This document shows positions 1 through 10,252 of a DNA stretch of 52,211 nt, piece by piece. Within the stretch, counting starts at the first letter, position 1. Each line of letters opens with the position of its first letter. A program made the translations under genes and the position numbers. The notes below the pieces were generated by a model. That model worked only from the letters and a program-made list of their open reading frames with translations. It had not been told where the DNA came from and made no database searches. The stretch is from Xanthoparmelia taractica (Eukaryota; Ascomycota; Lecanoromycetes; Lecanorales; Parmeliaceae), in the NCBI GenBank assembly GCA_033085395.1, contig JANQBS010000267.1, positions 1 through 52,211 of the forward strand, in the 5' to 3' direction.

Positions 1-1167
1 CCCCCCCCCACCACCCACGCCCCCCCCCCCCCCCCCCCGGCGCCCCGCCCCGCCCCGCCCCGCCCCATCGTCGAGCCCCCCAAGTCGCAATGGTCGCGTT
101 CTCCGAACATTCTGACCCCCTTACTTCCCACCACACACCTCCAACTCCAACCCCAACCCCAACCCCCACCTCCTCATCGCATCATCCCACAACCCCCACC
201 ACGTCGACGCAGCTATCCCACCAACAGACATCCTCAAACACACCGTAGTGTCTTTGCACCCGCCCATCCACCTCCCTCCCAAACACCACCCCCCACAAAA
301 ACTGGCCTCGACCCCGAACCGGAACTCAGACCCGAAACCGTCTGAGCGTCGGACGCCGCTCTTGGAGCCCGATGTCGAAACCGCCGTTGTTATTGTTGTT
401 GCTGTAATTGATCGTCATGAGCTGTGAGGGGGAGAGTAGGTTGGGTAGGCGGCGATCTCGTTGGTGGAGGTGGTGGTTTGAGGGGGGAGGGGAGGGGCGG
501 AGTGGGTTAAGGTGGCGAGGTGGTCGGCGTTGGTTAGGGGGCGGGGGCTTGTGATGATGGGAGGGCATTGTTGGTTGGGATGAGAGGGGAGGAGTGGATG
601 ACGAGGGCGGGGTCAGGATGTCCATGTGTTTTCCCTGAAGCGGACGATTGCACTGAGAAGTCATGGGGTTTGGTCGGATCTGAGGGATTGCATGAAATGT
701 CCTTGGATCGTGATTGTAGACATGCCACATGGGCAGCACGCAGCACGTCCTCCAGATCGACGAGGGAAAAACGCGGTTGCACAGTTAATTAGAGCGCTTG
801 CTCTCATCTCAATCGCCTACGCGCCCAAGTCTACCTTGTACTCCCGCACTTGCCTTTGCGATTCGCTGGCTCGTGGGATCCTGAGGAAAGACCCTGCATG
901 ACACTGCCGTGTGGGGAAAGAGAAGTTGGTGGAAGGGAAAAGGGCAGGTTGGGTATTTCAGCAATCATTGCAGAGGAAAAGGATGCGCGAAACATGGTCG
1001 TTGCTAGCCTGTCTGTAGATGAAGCCGAACACCCGCGTAGGACAGGTAAAAGAGACATGGAACCCATCTCAGAGAGCTGGCTCCATCTTTGCAGAGTGAA
1101 TATTGCATTTACACCGGCTCATTGACCATCTTGGTGCCCTTGATGAATTCCTATTGTGTTTTAAGAA
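1..1167. other. Low-complexity contig end and non-coding sequence
   Basis: The first 66 bases are C runs and repeated CGCCC units, followed by CA/CCA-rich sequence to about 330. The open frames here (for example minus strand 326-739) are proline/histidine/asparagine-rich translations of this low-complexity DNA and show no domain. I see no gene before 1168. Confidence 0.6.
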
Positions 1168-1973
1168 ATGGCAGGCTTGACATGTCATCGCGTAGCGAAG
1201 CTCGTCCTTGTCGCCTCACTCCTGTGGACATCGGTCTCGTGTGTCCCGCTCAGCGTGGACCGCAGACCTCTGTATTCACCTGCCAAACAAAACACCTTCT
1301 TCGTAGGTTCTCAGTTCCGTGTTTCGATATCCGCTGACTCGGGGAACAGATAGGTCACTGTCCAGGCTTGCTTCCTCAGGATCCACAAGATTATCCTAAC
1401 AACATCTTTATGCGTCCTTGGAAGGTGGCGCAGGACGGTATTATAGAATCGATCCAGTACATCGATCAAGGGGGGCAAGTAGAATACATTGAAGACATGG
1501 AAGGCCTCTGCGATCGAGCTGGCTGCCAATGTATTGGACCCGGGATTGAATGCAATAACGTTCAAGGCCTTTTTTACGAGCCAGCTATAGCAGCTGTGTA
1601 CGCCGAACGCTGTTTCCACACTTGTCAATGTTTAGCCATAGCAGACACGGCGACTGTCACAAGCGCCACAAATCTGGTAGATCTTGGGGAAGGTAGAGTG
1701 GTGCACCTCCCAGAAAATCTTCTGAACGCAGCCACTCGGCTTAACCCAGACGGTGCAATATTGAGACACGGACCCTGCCTCGCTGGTAAAGCTGCAGGCT
1801 GGACGTCCAAGAGGTTAGCAGGGAAGACATGCTGCTCGGGCTATTCCTTTAACGCACTCAGCCCTCAAGAAGCGTTCATGATCTATGGTTCTGGTTTTGT
1901 CAGTGACATTGTAGCTGGTATTGTAACCATCGGCGTCTGTTTGCCAACTTCAGGTTCTTCAAAGTTTGGATGA
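1168..1973 (+). CDS. Small cysteine-rich secreted protein (hypothetical)
   Basis: Two exons are proposed: 1168-1302 and 1380-1973. The 77-nt intron has a GTAGGT donor and a TCAG acceptor, and its length restores the frame exactly, giving 242 residues. The first ~25 residues form a signal peptide: a basic start, then a hydrophobic core (LVLVASLLWTSVSC). The mature part holds 11 cysteines, including CQC-, CFHTCQC- and TCC-type clusters, and has no transmembrane segment. This fits a disulfide-stabilised extracellular protein such as an effector-like or cell-surface protein, but I do not recognise a family and assign no function. The ATG at 1168 was chosen because it begins the signal peptide and follows an A-rich context. 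An alternative is to start inside exon 2, which would leave the protein unsecreted. The gene stands alone near the contig end. Confidence 0.6.
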
Positions 1974-3040
1974 TAAATCTTCCATGGTTCAAAAATGTCT
2001 AAGTGTTCTTCAAGAGAAAACGCGGTAATAGGAAGCTTGAGACAAAACGTAGGATAATAGTCGCCATGATTATGGATGTTGCCTTCATTGCAACACAGAT
2101 TCAGCCGGTCCTTTGAGTAGAATCACACACGCTTACTTGAGACTTGAAACTTCATCTATGATGTAGCTTCCATAGCTGAGAGTTTTCCCTCCGATCGTTC
2201 AAACGAAAGACCGCAGTTCCAGATTCGTTTTTATCCAAAGTCTGCCTTTCAAGGCGTCGGCATCCGACTGGATTTGATCTGGGGATGGGAATATGAAAGC
2301 AAGAGTAGAGGGTCTGCAGGCGTTAGATTCAACAACCCGGACGTCCTTATAGGCTTCAGAACTTGTCATATTGAGATCATTCGCTCATTGAGCAAGTCAT
2401 TCTCTTCCTATTTTTTTGATATATATCATATCGTTCATCACCAGCCACATAATGCTAAGAAGCAAAACAGAAAATATTTGTTGGAGTCAAAACCAAACCC
2501 TTGCTACGCAGTTACATCCCAACCAAGCCTAGCTCAGCCCTGCCACCTAACATCCCACCAAAACTTTCGCTCACCTCTTCTCTTTTTCTTCCTCGTGCGG
2601 CGGTACGACGTTTACCTCGTGTTGCCTGGTCATCTTGCTTCAGTGATGTAACCAAGCGTCAGTTGTACCACAGAGTGTTGAATTGCACGTCGGTGACGAT
2701 CCCGGGCAGGCTCTATCTGTTGAAATACTACACCCCGTGCAATATGGGAATGGGAGAGCTGAGGGTGAAAACCGAACATAAGCATGAATTCAAGCGGCGA
2801 GCGCTCGAAGTGATGGGCTTGTTGATGCTCTGTTACTAGCCGTAGAACAAGGGTTGGGGGAAGGGGTAGGATGACACTATGATCGCAAGGAATAGTGGTC
2901 GCGAGACGGAGCAACTGGGACTCAGGACATCATTATCAGAGCTCGGCACGTACTTACCAGATGCAACACCTTGCTTGCTTTTGTGCATGGTTCGTACTCG
3001 CAAACGTCAATGAATTTTTCGAATCGCATGCATGCAACCC
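1974..3040. other. Intergenic, no gene seen
   Basis: Open frames of 60-125 codons occur on both strands (for example 2274-2651 +) but are compositionally unremarkable, overlap one another and show no recognisable domain. The stretch holds the 3' flanks of the secreted-protein gene and of the thioredoxin-like gene. Confidence 0.5.
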
Positions 3041-4200
3041 TCATTCGTGTTCTCCGACTTTCTCAAGCTTCCCTGGATCTCTCTTCTCTCCCGTCTCGCC
3101 CACAATCCTCAGCCTATCGATTCTCACCTTTTCTCCGTTCCCTTCACCGTCCACAACGAACACTACTATTGACGTGACATTTTGAAATTTGACGAAACGT
3201 AGCTCGACCTTCGCTGTCCCAGTCTTCTCGTCCCAGTCTCGAGGATTTAACGTAATAGTCTGCGTAGCTGGCAAGTCCTCCGCCTCATCAAAACCTAGGA
3301 CGTGCGCACGGTTCGAGTAAATTTGTATGGTCTTTGGCCGCATTGGAGCCTCGTCATCATCTTTTGGTGGTAAGGATGTGATGTGTAGCGTATGAACCTT
3401 CAGTGTCGACATAAAAGGGACGTAGAGCATGAGCTGCTCATCCGTATCGCTCTCCACCCAGTCTTTCTTATCTTCTTCCCCAGTCGCAGACGCCTTCCCT
3501 TTGCTCTTCCTACTATCCAGTGATGATGGCTTGCTGTTGTCGAAAAGCGATCTCGCGTTACCACATTCGCTGGCCGAGTTCAGTAGGTCGAGGCCCCGGA
3601 TATCCACCTGATCCGTAACGTCGCTGTAGCCCTTGGGTAGACTCGCAGCAATCCAGGATGCTGAACCACCGCTACTGGTCCCCCCAAATCCATTTGCACC
3701 ATCCGAATCTGCTTCTGCTGAGAGCTTCTTTACTACCGCCTGGAGCTTTCGTGGGTCGGCTCCTTTTATACTCTCAACGATCTCGGCGTTCTTGAAAATA
3801 ATAAAGGTTGGGAGCCTGTAAGGCTGCAGCTTCAATGGACCGTTCCTAGATATATTTTGGGGGGCCTGTTACCTACGCTGTAACCCCGTATTGCTGTGCA
3901 ACTTCCCGTTGTTGTTCAGTGTTGACCTTGGTGAATGTGATCTTATCTGTTCGAGATAGCTGCGCAGAAAGTTGCTCATAAACCGGAGCTATCTGCTTGC
4001 ATGGTCCACACCAGTCTGCGTAGACTGGAGAGAGACTATATCAGCGTATCGTCCTTAGAACGAGTTGCATGGGGTGAGGCGCCCTCAAGTAGAATCAGGT
4101 GGGGTAAGCGAACTTGCTTACAGTCTGTCACTACTATCTTAGATGATTGAAGTAAACCGTCAAATTGGCTTTTCGAGCCTATCTGTACTGTCTTCGACAT
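3041..4200 (-). CDS. txl1: Thioredoxin-like protein with PITH domain (TXNL1/Txl1 type)
   Basis: Three exons are proposed on the minus strand: 4200-4122, 4024-3877 and 3815-3041 (introns of 97 and 61 nt), giving 333 residues. The N-terminal thioredoxin fold carries the active site WCGPC (cysteines 32 and 35), split from the first exon just before it, and a cis-proline segment ALPTFIIFK near residue 78. A serine/glycine/lysine-rich linker follows. The C-terminal PITH domain (about 140-320) includes DEQLMLYVPFMSTLKVHTL and the typical IQIYSNRAHVLGFDEAED. In other eukaryotes this protein is a cytosolic redox protein bound to the 26S proteasome regulatory particle through the PITH domain; that role is inferred here by family. 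It is divergently arranged with dph6. Human TXNL1 is 289 residues, so this one is slightly longer, mostly in the linker. Confidence 0.92.
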
Positions 4201-4761
4201 CTTTTTGTGACGGGTTTCTGCAAAGCATACGATGAGTTGTTGACGAATGACTTGTCCCTTTGCAAGCAGGGACCATCAAATGTCTTGGCGTTTGGATATA
4301 AAGCTTCCACTTCTTCGTAGCACACCTTTTCGAACACCATAGTACACACAAGGTCAGGTATGAGCTCATCCTGGGCATGAGCTGAGACCTTCTCACCAAG
4401 CATTATCCATTAGGGTAGTAAATGCCCTAGACTCATTTTCTTGACTTTCCACCTTTTATACAGCATGTGAACAAATCAGCCACATCCTGAACATTTCACT
4501 AAGAAGACAGTCGCTCCCATTAAAGCTATGTTAGTATGATATGCAGCCTATCAAATCTATTAATCCTGTTCTATTCACCAAAACATAGGCCTGGTACTAA
4601 GCTTTCTGTTTATTCGGGTGCTTGTTATTACAGAGGTTTTTTCGCGAGCGGAAGCCTCTGAAGAATAGCAACACCAGATATTCATCTTGAGGAGAGGGCT
4701 GCTACCTATCACCGTATACCTAATGATTTCCGTTACTTGGATTGTCTCTTCTAATTGAACC
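4201..4761. promoter_or_regulatory. Divergent promoter between txl1 and dph6
   Basis: This 561-bp stretch separates two head-to-head start codons and must contain both 5' leaders. On the txl1 side it includes a 74-codon ATG-initiated open frame (4403-4179, minus) that overlaps the txl1 start codon in another frame. No other gene is seen. Confidence 0.5.
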
Positions 4762-6972
4762 ATGGGTGATAACTTCAAATCACTGAATGTCATTGGGCTC
4801 ATATCTGGTGGCAAGGATTCTTTCTTCTCCCTGCTACACTGTTTAGCCAACAATCATCGAGTAGTTGCGCTTGCAAACTTGCATCCGCCCCGAGCCTCAT
4901 CACTGGGAGATCCCCCAGGAGATCTCAACAGCTACATGTATCAAACAGCTGGTCACGGACTTACACCCCTCTATTCAGGCGCACTGGGATTACCCGTATT
5001 CCGTCAGGAGATATCTGGCTCACCAGTTAACAAGTCAAAGGACTACGACTATGTCTTAGATGGTCAAACAGATCCCCAACGAGTCGATGAGACAGAGGAT
5101 TTGATGCCACTACTTCGCAGGATTCTCCAGCAATATCCACTTGCAAATGCGGTGTGCTCCGGGGCAATACTCAGTACCTACCAACGCACACGGATCGAGT
5201 CTGTAGCTCGGCGTCTCAATCTTGTTCCGTTGAGCTTTTTATGGCAGTATCCGTCTCTCCCTCCGCCATCAGCTGGCGGTTTGCTTGATGACATGGCAGC
5301 TGTAGGCTTCGATGTGCGTATCGTCAAGGTCGCATCTGGCGGACTGGAAGAGGAGTTACTGTGGCAGAATTTGATGGATCGGAGAATAAGAGCAAGGGTC
5401 GAGAAAAGTATGCGGAGGTTTGGAGGAAGTTTTCTAGGTGAAGGTGGAGAGTACGAAACGCTTGTTGTTAATGGGCCTGTAGGAGTGTTTAAAAAAAGTA
5501 TACTAGTCGACGACCAAGAGATGTGGATAGAAAAGGGTGGAGGTGGTGACGCATGGCTGGCGTTTAGGGAGCACGCCGGAACAATGGTGCCCAATGACAG
5601 GGATGGGCCTAGGGACGGTCGAGAATGGAATCGATTACTAAGGACCATCGGGCTGTTGGATGCGGAGTTCGAAGAGTTGTTTCGCCAAGTAAGAGGCAAG
5701 CTTCCTCTGACTCGTGGTCAAGTAGAGCCGCAAGGTCAAGTCACCGGTCAAATAAGGGCAGATAAAAGGAGCCAAATTCCGGACCATTGGGGAGTAGAAC
5801 CTGTCATCTCAAAAACAGAGACAATGCTGACGATATGCAATCTGACATCTCGTGGGTCAGAATCCACTCCTGCGAACCAAATGTTGGATATAAATGCGAG
5901 ATTACTCGAATTCCTTACGGAAAACGGCCGCTCAACGTGCGATGTCGTCTTCACGACTATTCTGCTCCGATCTATGGTAGATTTCACGGCAATCAATGGA
6001 ATCTACGGGCAGTTGTTCACGAAACCGAACCCGCCAGCCCGAGTGACTGTAGCATGTGGAAAGTCTATGCCAGACGAGGTGAGCGTGATGGTTTCCTTTG
6101 TCGTCACTCTGGGCGCTATTGAGGCCCGAGGCGGTCTTCATATCCAGTCAAGATCTTACTGGGCACCTGCCAATATTGGACCTTACTCGCAAGCGATTTC
6201 CGTGCCATCAAACAAAGAAGATGGATGCGCTATAGTATACGTCGCTGGACAGATACCTTTAGTACCGGCATCGATGGAGGTGTTAGAACTGGACGATGGC
6301 AACGAACAGGCGGCTGGTGGGACTACTAATGAGATAAATTTGTTCCAAAAGCGGGCATGCTTGGCCTTGCAACATCTGTGGAGGATTGGGAAAGCCATGA
6401 ATGTGAGTTGGTGGACAGGAGGTATTGCTTTCATCACTGGTGAAAGTGATATGCGAAGGAAAGCAATTATAGCGTGGAAATTTTGGAAGGGGGTACATCA
6501 GAAGAAGCTGTGGGAGAAAAACGGAGGGGAAGATGATGGTCTGGACTTGTGGGATAAGAAGTATGGTGGTTTGGGAAACCTTATGAAAGATGATACAGAA
6601 ACGCCATCTCTACCTGACATTGCACGGCTTTCAGTCTCCCCATCTTGTGAACTACCTGGTTTCCTTGCGATTGAAGTGAGCGAGCTACCCCGAGGGTGTA
6701 ATATCGAATGGCAGGGTGTTGGGGTTACGAACCCACGCTGCAACGTCACCTCATATGCGACAATATCTTCAACCTCATCGGATGAAGAATTTCGTACGAT
6801 ACTCTTCGCAACTCTAGAGGATTTTGGACCCCCTCAATTGCAAGAAGCAACAGTCTATACCCCACGAACAGCCCTACTCAGCGGTCTCAACGTTCAGATA
6901 ATCCCCTGCAACGCGGTCTACGGAACTGAAGGCAAAGAACTAGCTGCAGGAATAGTCCTTCAACATGCTTAA
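4762..6972 (+). CDS. dph6: Diphthine--ammonia ligase (diphthamide synthetase)
   Basis: Intronless, 736 residues. It catalyses the last step of diphthamide formation, the ATP-dependent amidation of diphthine on the conserved histidine of elongation factor 2, in the cytosol. The N-terminal adenine-nucleotide alpha-hydrolase-type ATP pyrophosphatase domain has the PP-loop SGGKDS at residues 15-20 and the family motif GEGGEYETLVVNGP near 226-239. Two RidA/YjgF-like domains follow. The first is about 350-460. The second starts near 475 (SYWAPANIGPYSQAI) and contains VYVAGQIPLVP. This three-domain layout matches yeast Dph6 (YLR143W, 685 residues). The ATG at 4762 lies in ACCATGG context and leads directly into the PP-loop domain. 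The gene shares its upstream region with txl1. Confidence 0.94.
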   Translation: MGDNFKSLNVIGLISGGKDSFFSLLHCLANNHRVVALANLHPPRASSLGDPPGDLNSYMYQTAGHGLTPLYSGALGLPVFRQEISGSPVNKSKDYDYVLDGQTDPQRVDETEDLMPLLRRILQQYPLANAVCSGAILSTYQRTRIESVARRLNLVPLSFLWQYPSLPPPSAGGLLDDMAAVGFDVRIVKVASGGLEEELLWQNLMDRRIRARVEKSMRRFGGSFLGEGGEYETLVVNGPVGVFKKSILVDDQEMWIEKGGGGDAWLAFREHAGTMVPNDRDGPRDGREWNRLLRTIGLLDAEFEELFRQVRGKLPLTRGQVEPQGQVTGQIRADKRSQIPDHWGVEPVISKTETMLTICNLTSRGSESTPANQMLDINARLLEFLTENGRSTCDVVFTTILLRSMVDFTAINGIYGQLFTKPNPPARVTVACGKSMPDEVSVMVSFVVTLGAIEARGGLHIQSRSYWAPANIGPYSQAISVPSNKEDGCAIVYVAGQIPLVPASMEVLELDDGNEQAAGGTTNEINLFQKRACLALQHLWRIGKAMNVSWWTGGIAFITGESDMRRKAIIAWKFWKGVHQKKLWEKNGGEDDGLDLWDKKYGGLGNLMKDDTETPSLPDIARLSVSPSCELPGFLAIEVSELPRGCNIEWQGVGVTNPRCNVTSYATISSTSSDEEFRTILFATLEDFGPPQLQEATVYTPRTALLSGLNVQIIPCNAVYGTEGKELAAGIVLQHA

Positions 6973-7384
6973 GCTACGCGCGGCTCCGACATTTAGGAGC
7001 GATAGGTGATCAAAAACACGAGTCCTAGCACTTGGAGCTCCGCACATCGACACTGTTGAGATTCTAGAAGCTACTGAGGAAACAAATAAGCCAATGATCG
7101 CGACTGAAAACAATTTTGCTGAGGCTCTCTAAGTTTTAAAGTCATGGAAAGATCATACTATAGAATCCTAGAAGGGACTAGCGTATTTCTGCCCTAATGC
7201 ACGCCGACGTATCCGTAGAGTACCTTACTTTTACGATCTTCGAATTCAAAAGCTCTCTGCATTTCCCGATCCAGGTATTGAACAGCCGAGACATCTCGCA
7301 TAATGGCAGTATTGTCCTATCAGCAGCGCCATCGAATCTTCAACGTACTCCAGGGAAGGCTGGTTTGAGCACTCAAGACTCGTT
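6973..7384. other. Intergenic between dph6 and dolichol kinase
   Basis: This 412-bp stretch is the dph6 3' flank plus the dolichol kinase promoter and leader. No gene is recognised in it. Confidence 0.5.
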
Positions 7385-10252
7385 ATGCCCCAGGCTCAAG
7401 CTGTTCTTTTGAAAGCGAACGCTGACGGAGACAATCCTCTCAATCGAGCCTCAAAACTTTCACGTTCTCCTCATCCATACAACAAACAAAAGAGTGATGC
7501 GCTCCAAGACGATGGAAATGCCGCCAAACGCTTAGGCAATACCCTTGTCAGCCCAGCCGAGACGGATTCTTCTCTGAAGTTTGAAAAAAATGAGCATACA
7601 TATTTCGACGCGGACCATCGGAAGAGACGGAAATGTTCCCCCTCGTCAAGCGACTCCGGTACCGAAGCTGACGATGAGCGTGGACCGGGTTCGTTACTAG
7701 GGCTCCCAGCCCCACCCATCAGGCCAAGTAAAGGGCTCAAAGGTCCCAATGGCTTGGGAACAGAGAGTCCATTGCTTACACCTACGTACCTCGACGCTGA
7801 ATCCCGCAGACTGGACTCGAAAGCACAAAAGAAGTGTTGGAAGGGCTCACAAAGCCAGAGTTGCACTGATGAAGAGACTACCAAACGCATACAGAAGTTC
7901 AACCAGAAAAGACGAGCAGAGCTTATACGGAGGGTTTCGGAGACCGTATTGATGGGGGGTATTGGCTTCATCGCCTGCAGCAGGGATATTGGATGGCTTC
8001 TGCGCCAATGGGTTGAAGGGTATCTTCACTCTGGCTTTGTCACCTCGGAATCCCGCCTCGGCCACGTTCCGGTAGCACTTTTGAGCCATGCTGGCATCGT
8101 ACTGGGTCTCTACGCTCTCTACCCGATTCGGATTATACTTAGAAATCATGCTCTAAGCGCATCCAAGAATCGATCTCGGTTATACATTCACATTCCAGCA
8201 GCCTTTGACCCAGCTCCATTGCTCTACCCTATACTTATACCTGTCTTTGTGGCATTGTCGTTGATGCAAACAGATCCAAGGCTGCTGCTCTCCAACCTTG
8301 TTCTGAGTATTTCCTCGATACCTAGTAAGATCATCCCATTTGGTGGTGATCTACCATGGTATAGCTCTTGGCAATGGATCCTATCTACCATGCCTGTCTT
8401 CTTCTCTCAGATATGGTACTTGTACGATGGTCAAACTTCGGTATGGCCTGAACGTGCTGCACCTGACCAACTTGGTGCCGATGCTCTGGTACTACTATAC
8501 CCGCTTCATCAAGCTTTACTACCCACCTTGGGATACCTAACTACGACAAGCCTTTTGCCAGCGGAACTACAACTCCTCTCTACTTCCATGATCAATCTAA
8601 TCATCAACTCCGCATCCCCTCAAGCTTCCATTCTGCAGTCACTCATGTGGATAGGTGGCCTATCCGTCTTCATACTATGTGGTAAAGTTCTTAGCTGGGG
8701 AGTAGCGCTTGCTCGTGTACCGAGCTGGCGTTTTCGACGTCCTGGAAATCATATCCGTGGAAGCAAGGGGGCCGTATCCATGATGGACGAGGTTTTAAAC
8801 GGAAAGCTCAATCATTGGGGCTTGATAGCCATAGATTCTGAAGCTTCAGAAAGCGAGGTGCCCCGGAGACGCGTCACACCTCGCGCTCGAAAGCGGAGTA
8901 TGCAATTGCCAGCTCCGCACACGCGCGAGAACGAAGCAACGGAAGGCGACACTTCGGCTCAGTACGCTTTAGAGATGACGATCTCAGCTTTGAAGGATCG
9001 AAAACAGCCAGCGAACCCCAGAGTAAACGGCGAAACGGAGGTCCCTCGAAAGGCGACGGAACGGCAACGCCGATATACAGTGCCTTCATACGTCGGATCA
9101 CCTCCAGACAGCCTGTCAAAAGAAACTCTCAAACGTAGTAAAATGTCTCCATTTTCAGCTCCTAGTTCTTGGTCATTTCGCTCTTTGACAAAAGCCCAGG
9201 CGACCGTTGTCAAATGGGTGTTTGCACTCTATGTATATGTTGTGGTAATTGGAGTTATTGCTTTCGCCGTCAGGCCATACGTTGGCCGCAAAGCTTTGCA
9301 CGGGCAAGAACCGGTAGGCTGGGCTCTCGGCTACCTACTCGGAGACCTGCCACTGTTTAGATATCTGGTGACTGAATGGAATCTCGATCACTGGATATGC
9401 TTACCGAAAGGAAGCCCTCAAGGTTTGATGCTCGACATCCGCAGCTGGAGGGAAATATTTCAGCCCGAAACACTAGGTGCCGCCAACTTACGATTGCTGA
9501 TCTGCATTTACTGTCTCAGCATCATCGTCGCCGGCCTGACCGTTGAAGTTCGCCTCAGTACCGTAGCTGACGTCGACACCCGGCGTAAAGTCTTCCATGG
9601 CATGATGGTGGCCATGTTCTTGCCTACGACTTTTGTCGACCCCACATTTGTATCGCTTGCTCTGATGATCGTTCTGGCCGTCTTTCTCCTTCTCGACCTC
9701 TTCCGGGCATCACAGTTGCCTCCACTTTCGAGGCCGTTGACCTACTTTTTAGCTCCATACGTCGATGGCAGAGACCATCGGGGTCCCGTCATTGTGTCTC
9801 ACATCTTCCTGCTGATCGGCTGCGCCATACCTCTCTGGCTGTCTCTTGCAGGGATTGAGTGGATAGGAGAGACCCCTTGGGAAGGATGGGACGTATCGCG
9901 ACGTGAACTTAGTATGATCAGCGGCATCGTCTGTGTGGGCATGGGAGATGCAGCGGCGTCATTGATTGGACGACGCTATGGACGCCGAAGATGGTGCTGG
10001 AGTGGGGGCAAGAGCTTTGAAGGCAGCCTTGCGTTTGCCGTGGCTGTGGTCTTGGGCCTGAGCTGTGCAAGGCTATGGCTTCTACAAGGAGGATGGGCTG
10101 GTGATAGGGGGGACTCGTGGGCTAGGAGCTTGGGCAAAGCCTCTATTGCCGCTACTGGCGCAAGTCTCACAGAGGCCGTGCTCACAGGCGGCAATGACAA
10201 TGTGATAGTGCCTATCATCCTTTGGCTTTTGGTTCGAGGCTTGAGGATGTGA
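7385..10252 (+). CDS. sec59: Dolichol kinase (Sec59 family)
   Basis: Intronless, 955 residues. It is a polytopic ER-membrane enzyme that phosphorylates dolichol with CTP, supplying dolichyl phosphate for N-glycosylation, O-mannosylation and GPI anchors. The first ~170 residues are polar and probably disordered. Many hydrophobic segments follow, interrupted by a long polar loop (about 455-600). The diagnostic C-terminal region contains DVDTRRKVFHGMMVAMFLP near residue 730 and the CTP-binding signature GMGDAAASLIGRRYGRRRW then GGKSFEGSLAF at about 850-885. Both are typical of the dolichol kinase/CDP-alcohol-type family. The protein is far longer than yeast Sec59 (519 residues), because of the N-terminal tail and the central loop, as is usual in filamentous fungi. 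Later in-frame ATGs exist, so the exact start is less sure than the identity. Confidence 0.9.
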   Translation: MPQAQAVLLKANADGDNPLNRASKLSRSPHPYNKQKSDALQDDGNAAKRLGNTLVSPAETDSSLKFEKNEHTYFDADHRKRRKCSPSSSDSGTEADDERGPGSLLGLPAPPIRPSKGLKGPNGLGTESPLLTPTYLDAESRRLDSKAQKKCWKGSQSQSCTDEETTKRIQKFNQKRRAELIRRVSETVLMGGIGFIACSRDIGWLLRQWVEGYLHSGFVTSESRLGHVPVALLSHAGIVLGLYALYPIRIILRNHALSASKNRSRLYIHIPAAFDPAPLLYPILIPVFVALSLMQTDPRLLLSNLVLSISSIPSKIIPFGGDLPWYSSWQWILSTMPVFFSQIWYLYDGQTSVWPERAAPDQLGADALVLLYPLHQALLPTLGYLTTTSLLPAELQLLSTSMINLIINSASPQASILQSLMWIGGLSVFILCGKVLSWGVALARVPSWRFRRPGNHIRGSKGAVSMMDEVLNGKLNHWGLIAIDSEASESEVPRRRVTPRARKRSMQLPAPHTRENEATEGDTSAQYALEMTISALKDRKQPANPRVNGETEVPRKATERQRRYTVPSYVGSPPDSLSKETLKRSKMSPFSAPSSWSFRSLTKAQATVVKWVFALYVYVVVIGVIAFAVRPYVGRKALHGQEPVGWALGYLLGDLPLFRYLVTEWNLDHWICLPKGSPQGLMLDIRSWREIFQPETLGAANLRLLICIYCLSIIVAGLTVEVRLSTVADVDTRRKVFHGMMVAMFLPTTFVDPTFVSLALMIVLAVFLLLDLFRASQLPPLSRPLTYFLAPYVDGRDHRGPVIVSHIFLLIGCAIPLWLSLAGIEWIGETPWEGWDVSRRELSMISGIVCVGMGDAAASLIGRRYGRRRWCWSGGKSFEGSLAFAVAVVLGLSCARLWLLQGGWAGDRGDSWARSLGKASIAATGASLTEAVLTGGNDNVIVPIILWLLVRGLRM

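Noticed and set aside
1..66. C-rich left end as a possible telomere
   Set aside because: No CCCTAA/TTAGGG units; composition fits poly-G sequencing noise.
326..739. Minus-strand 137-codon frame near the left end
   Set aside because: The translation is proline/histidine/asparagine-rich and mirrors low-complexity DNA; no domain or splice structure.
5178..5699. 173-codon frame antisense to dph6
   Set aside because: Lies entirely opposite a conserved coding region and shows no domain; shadow of the real gene.
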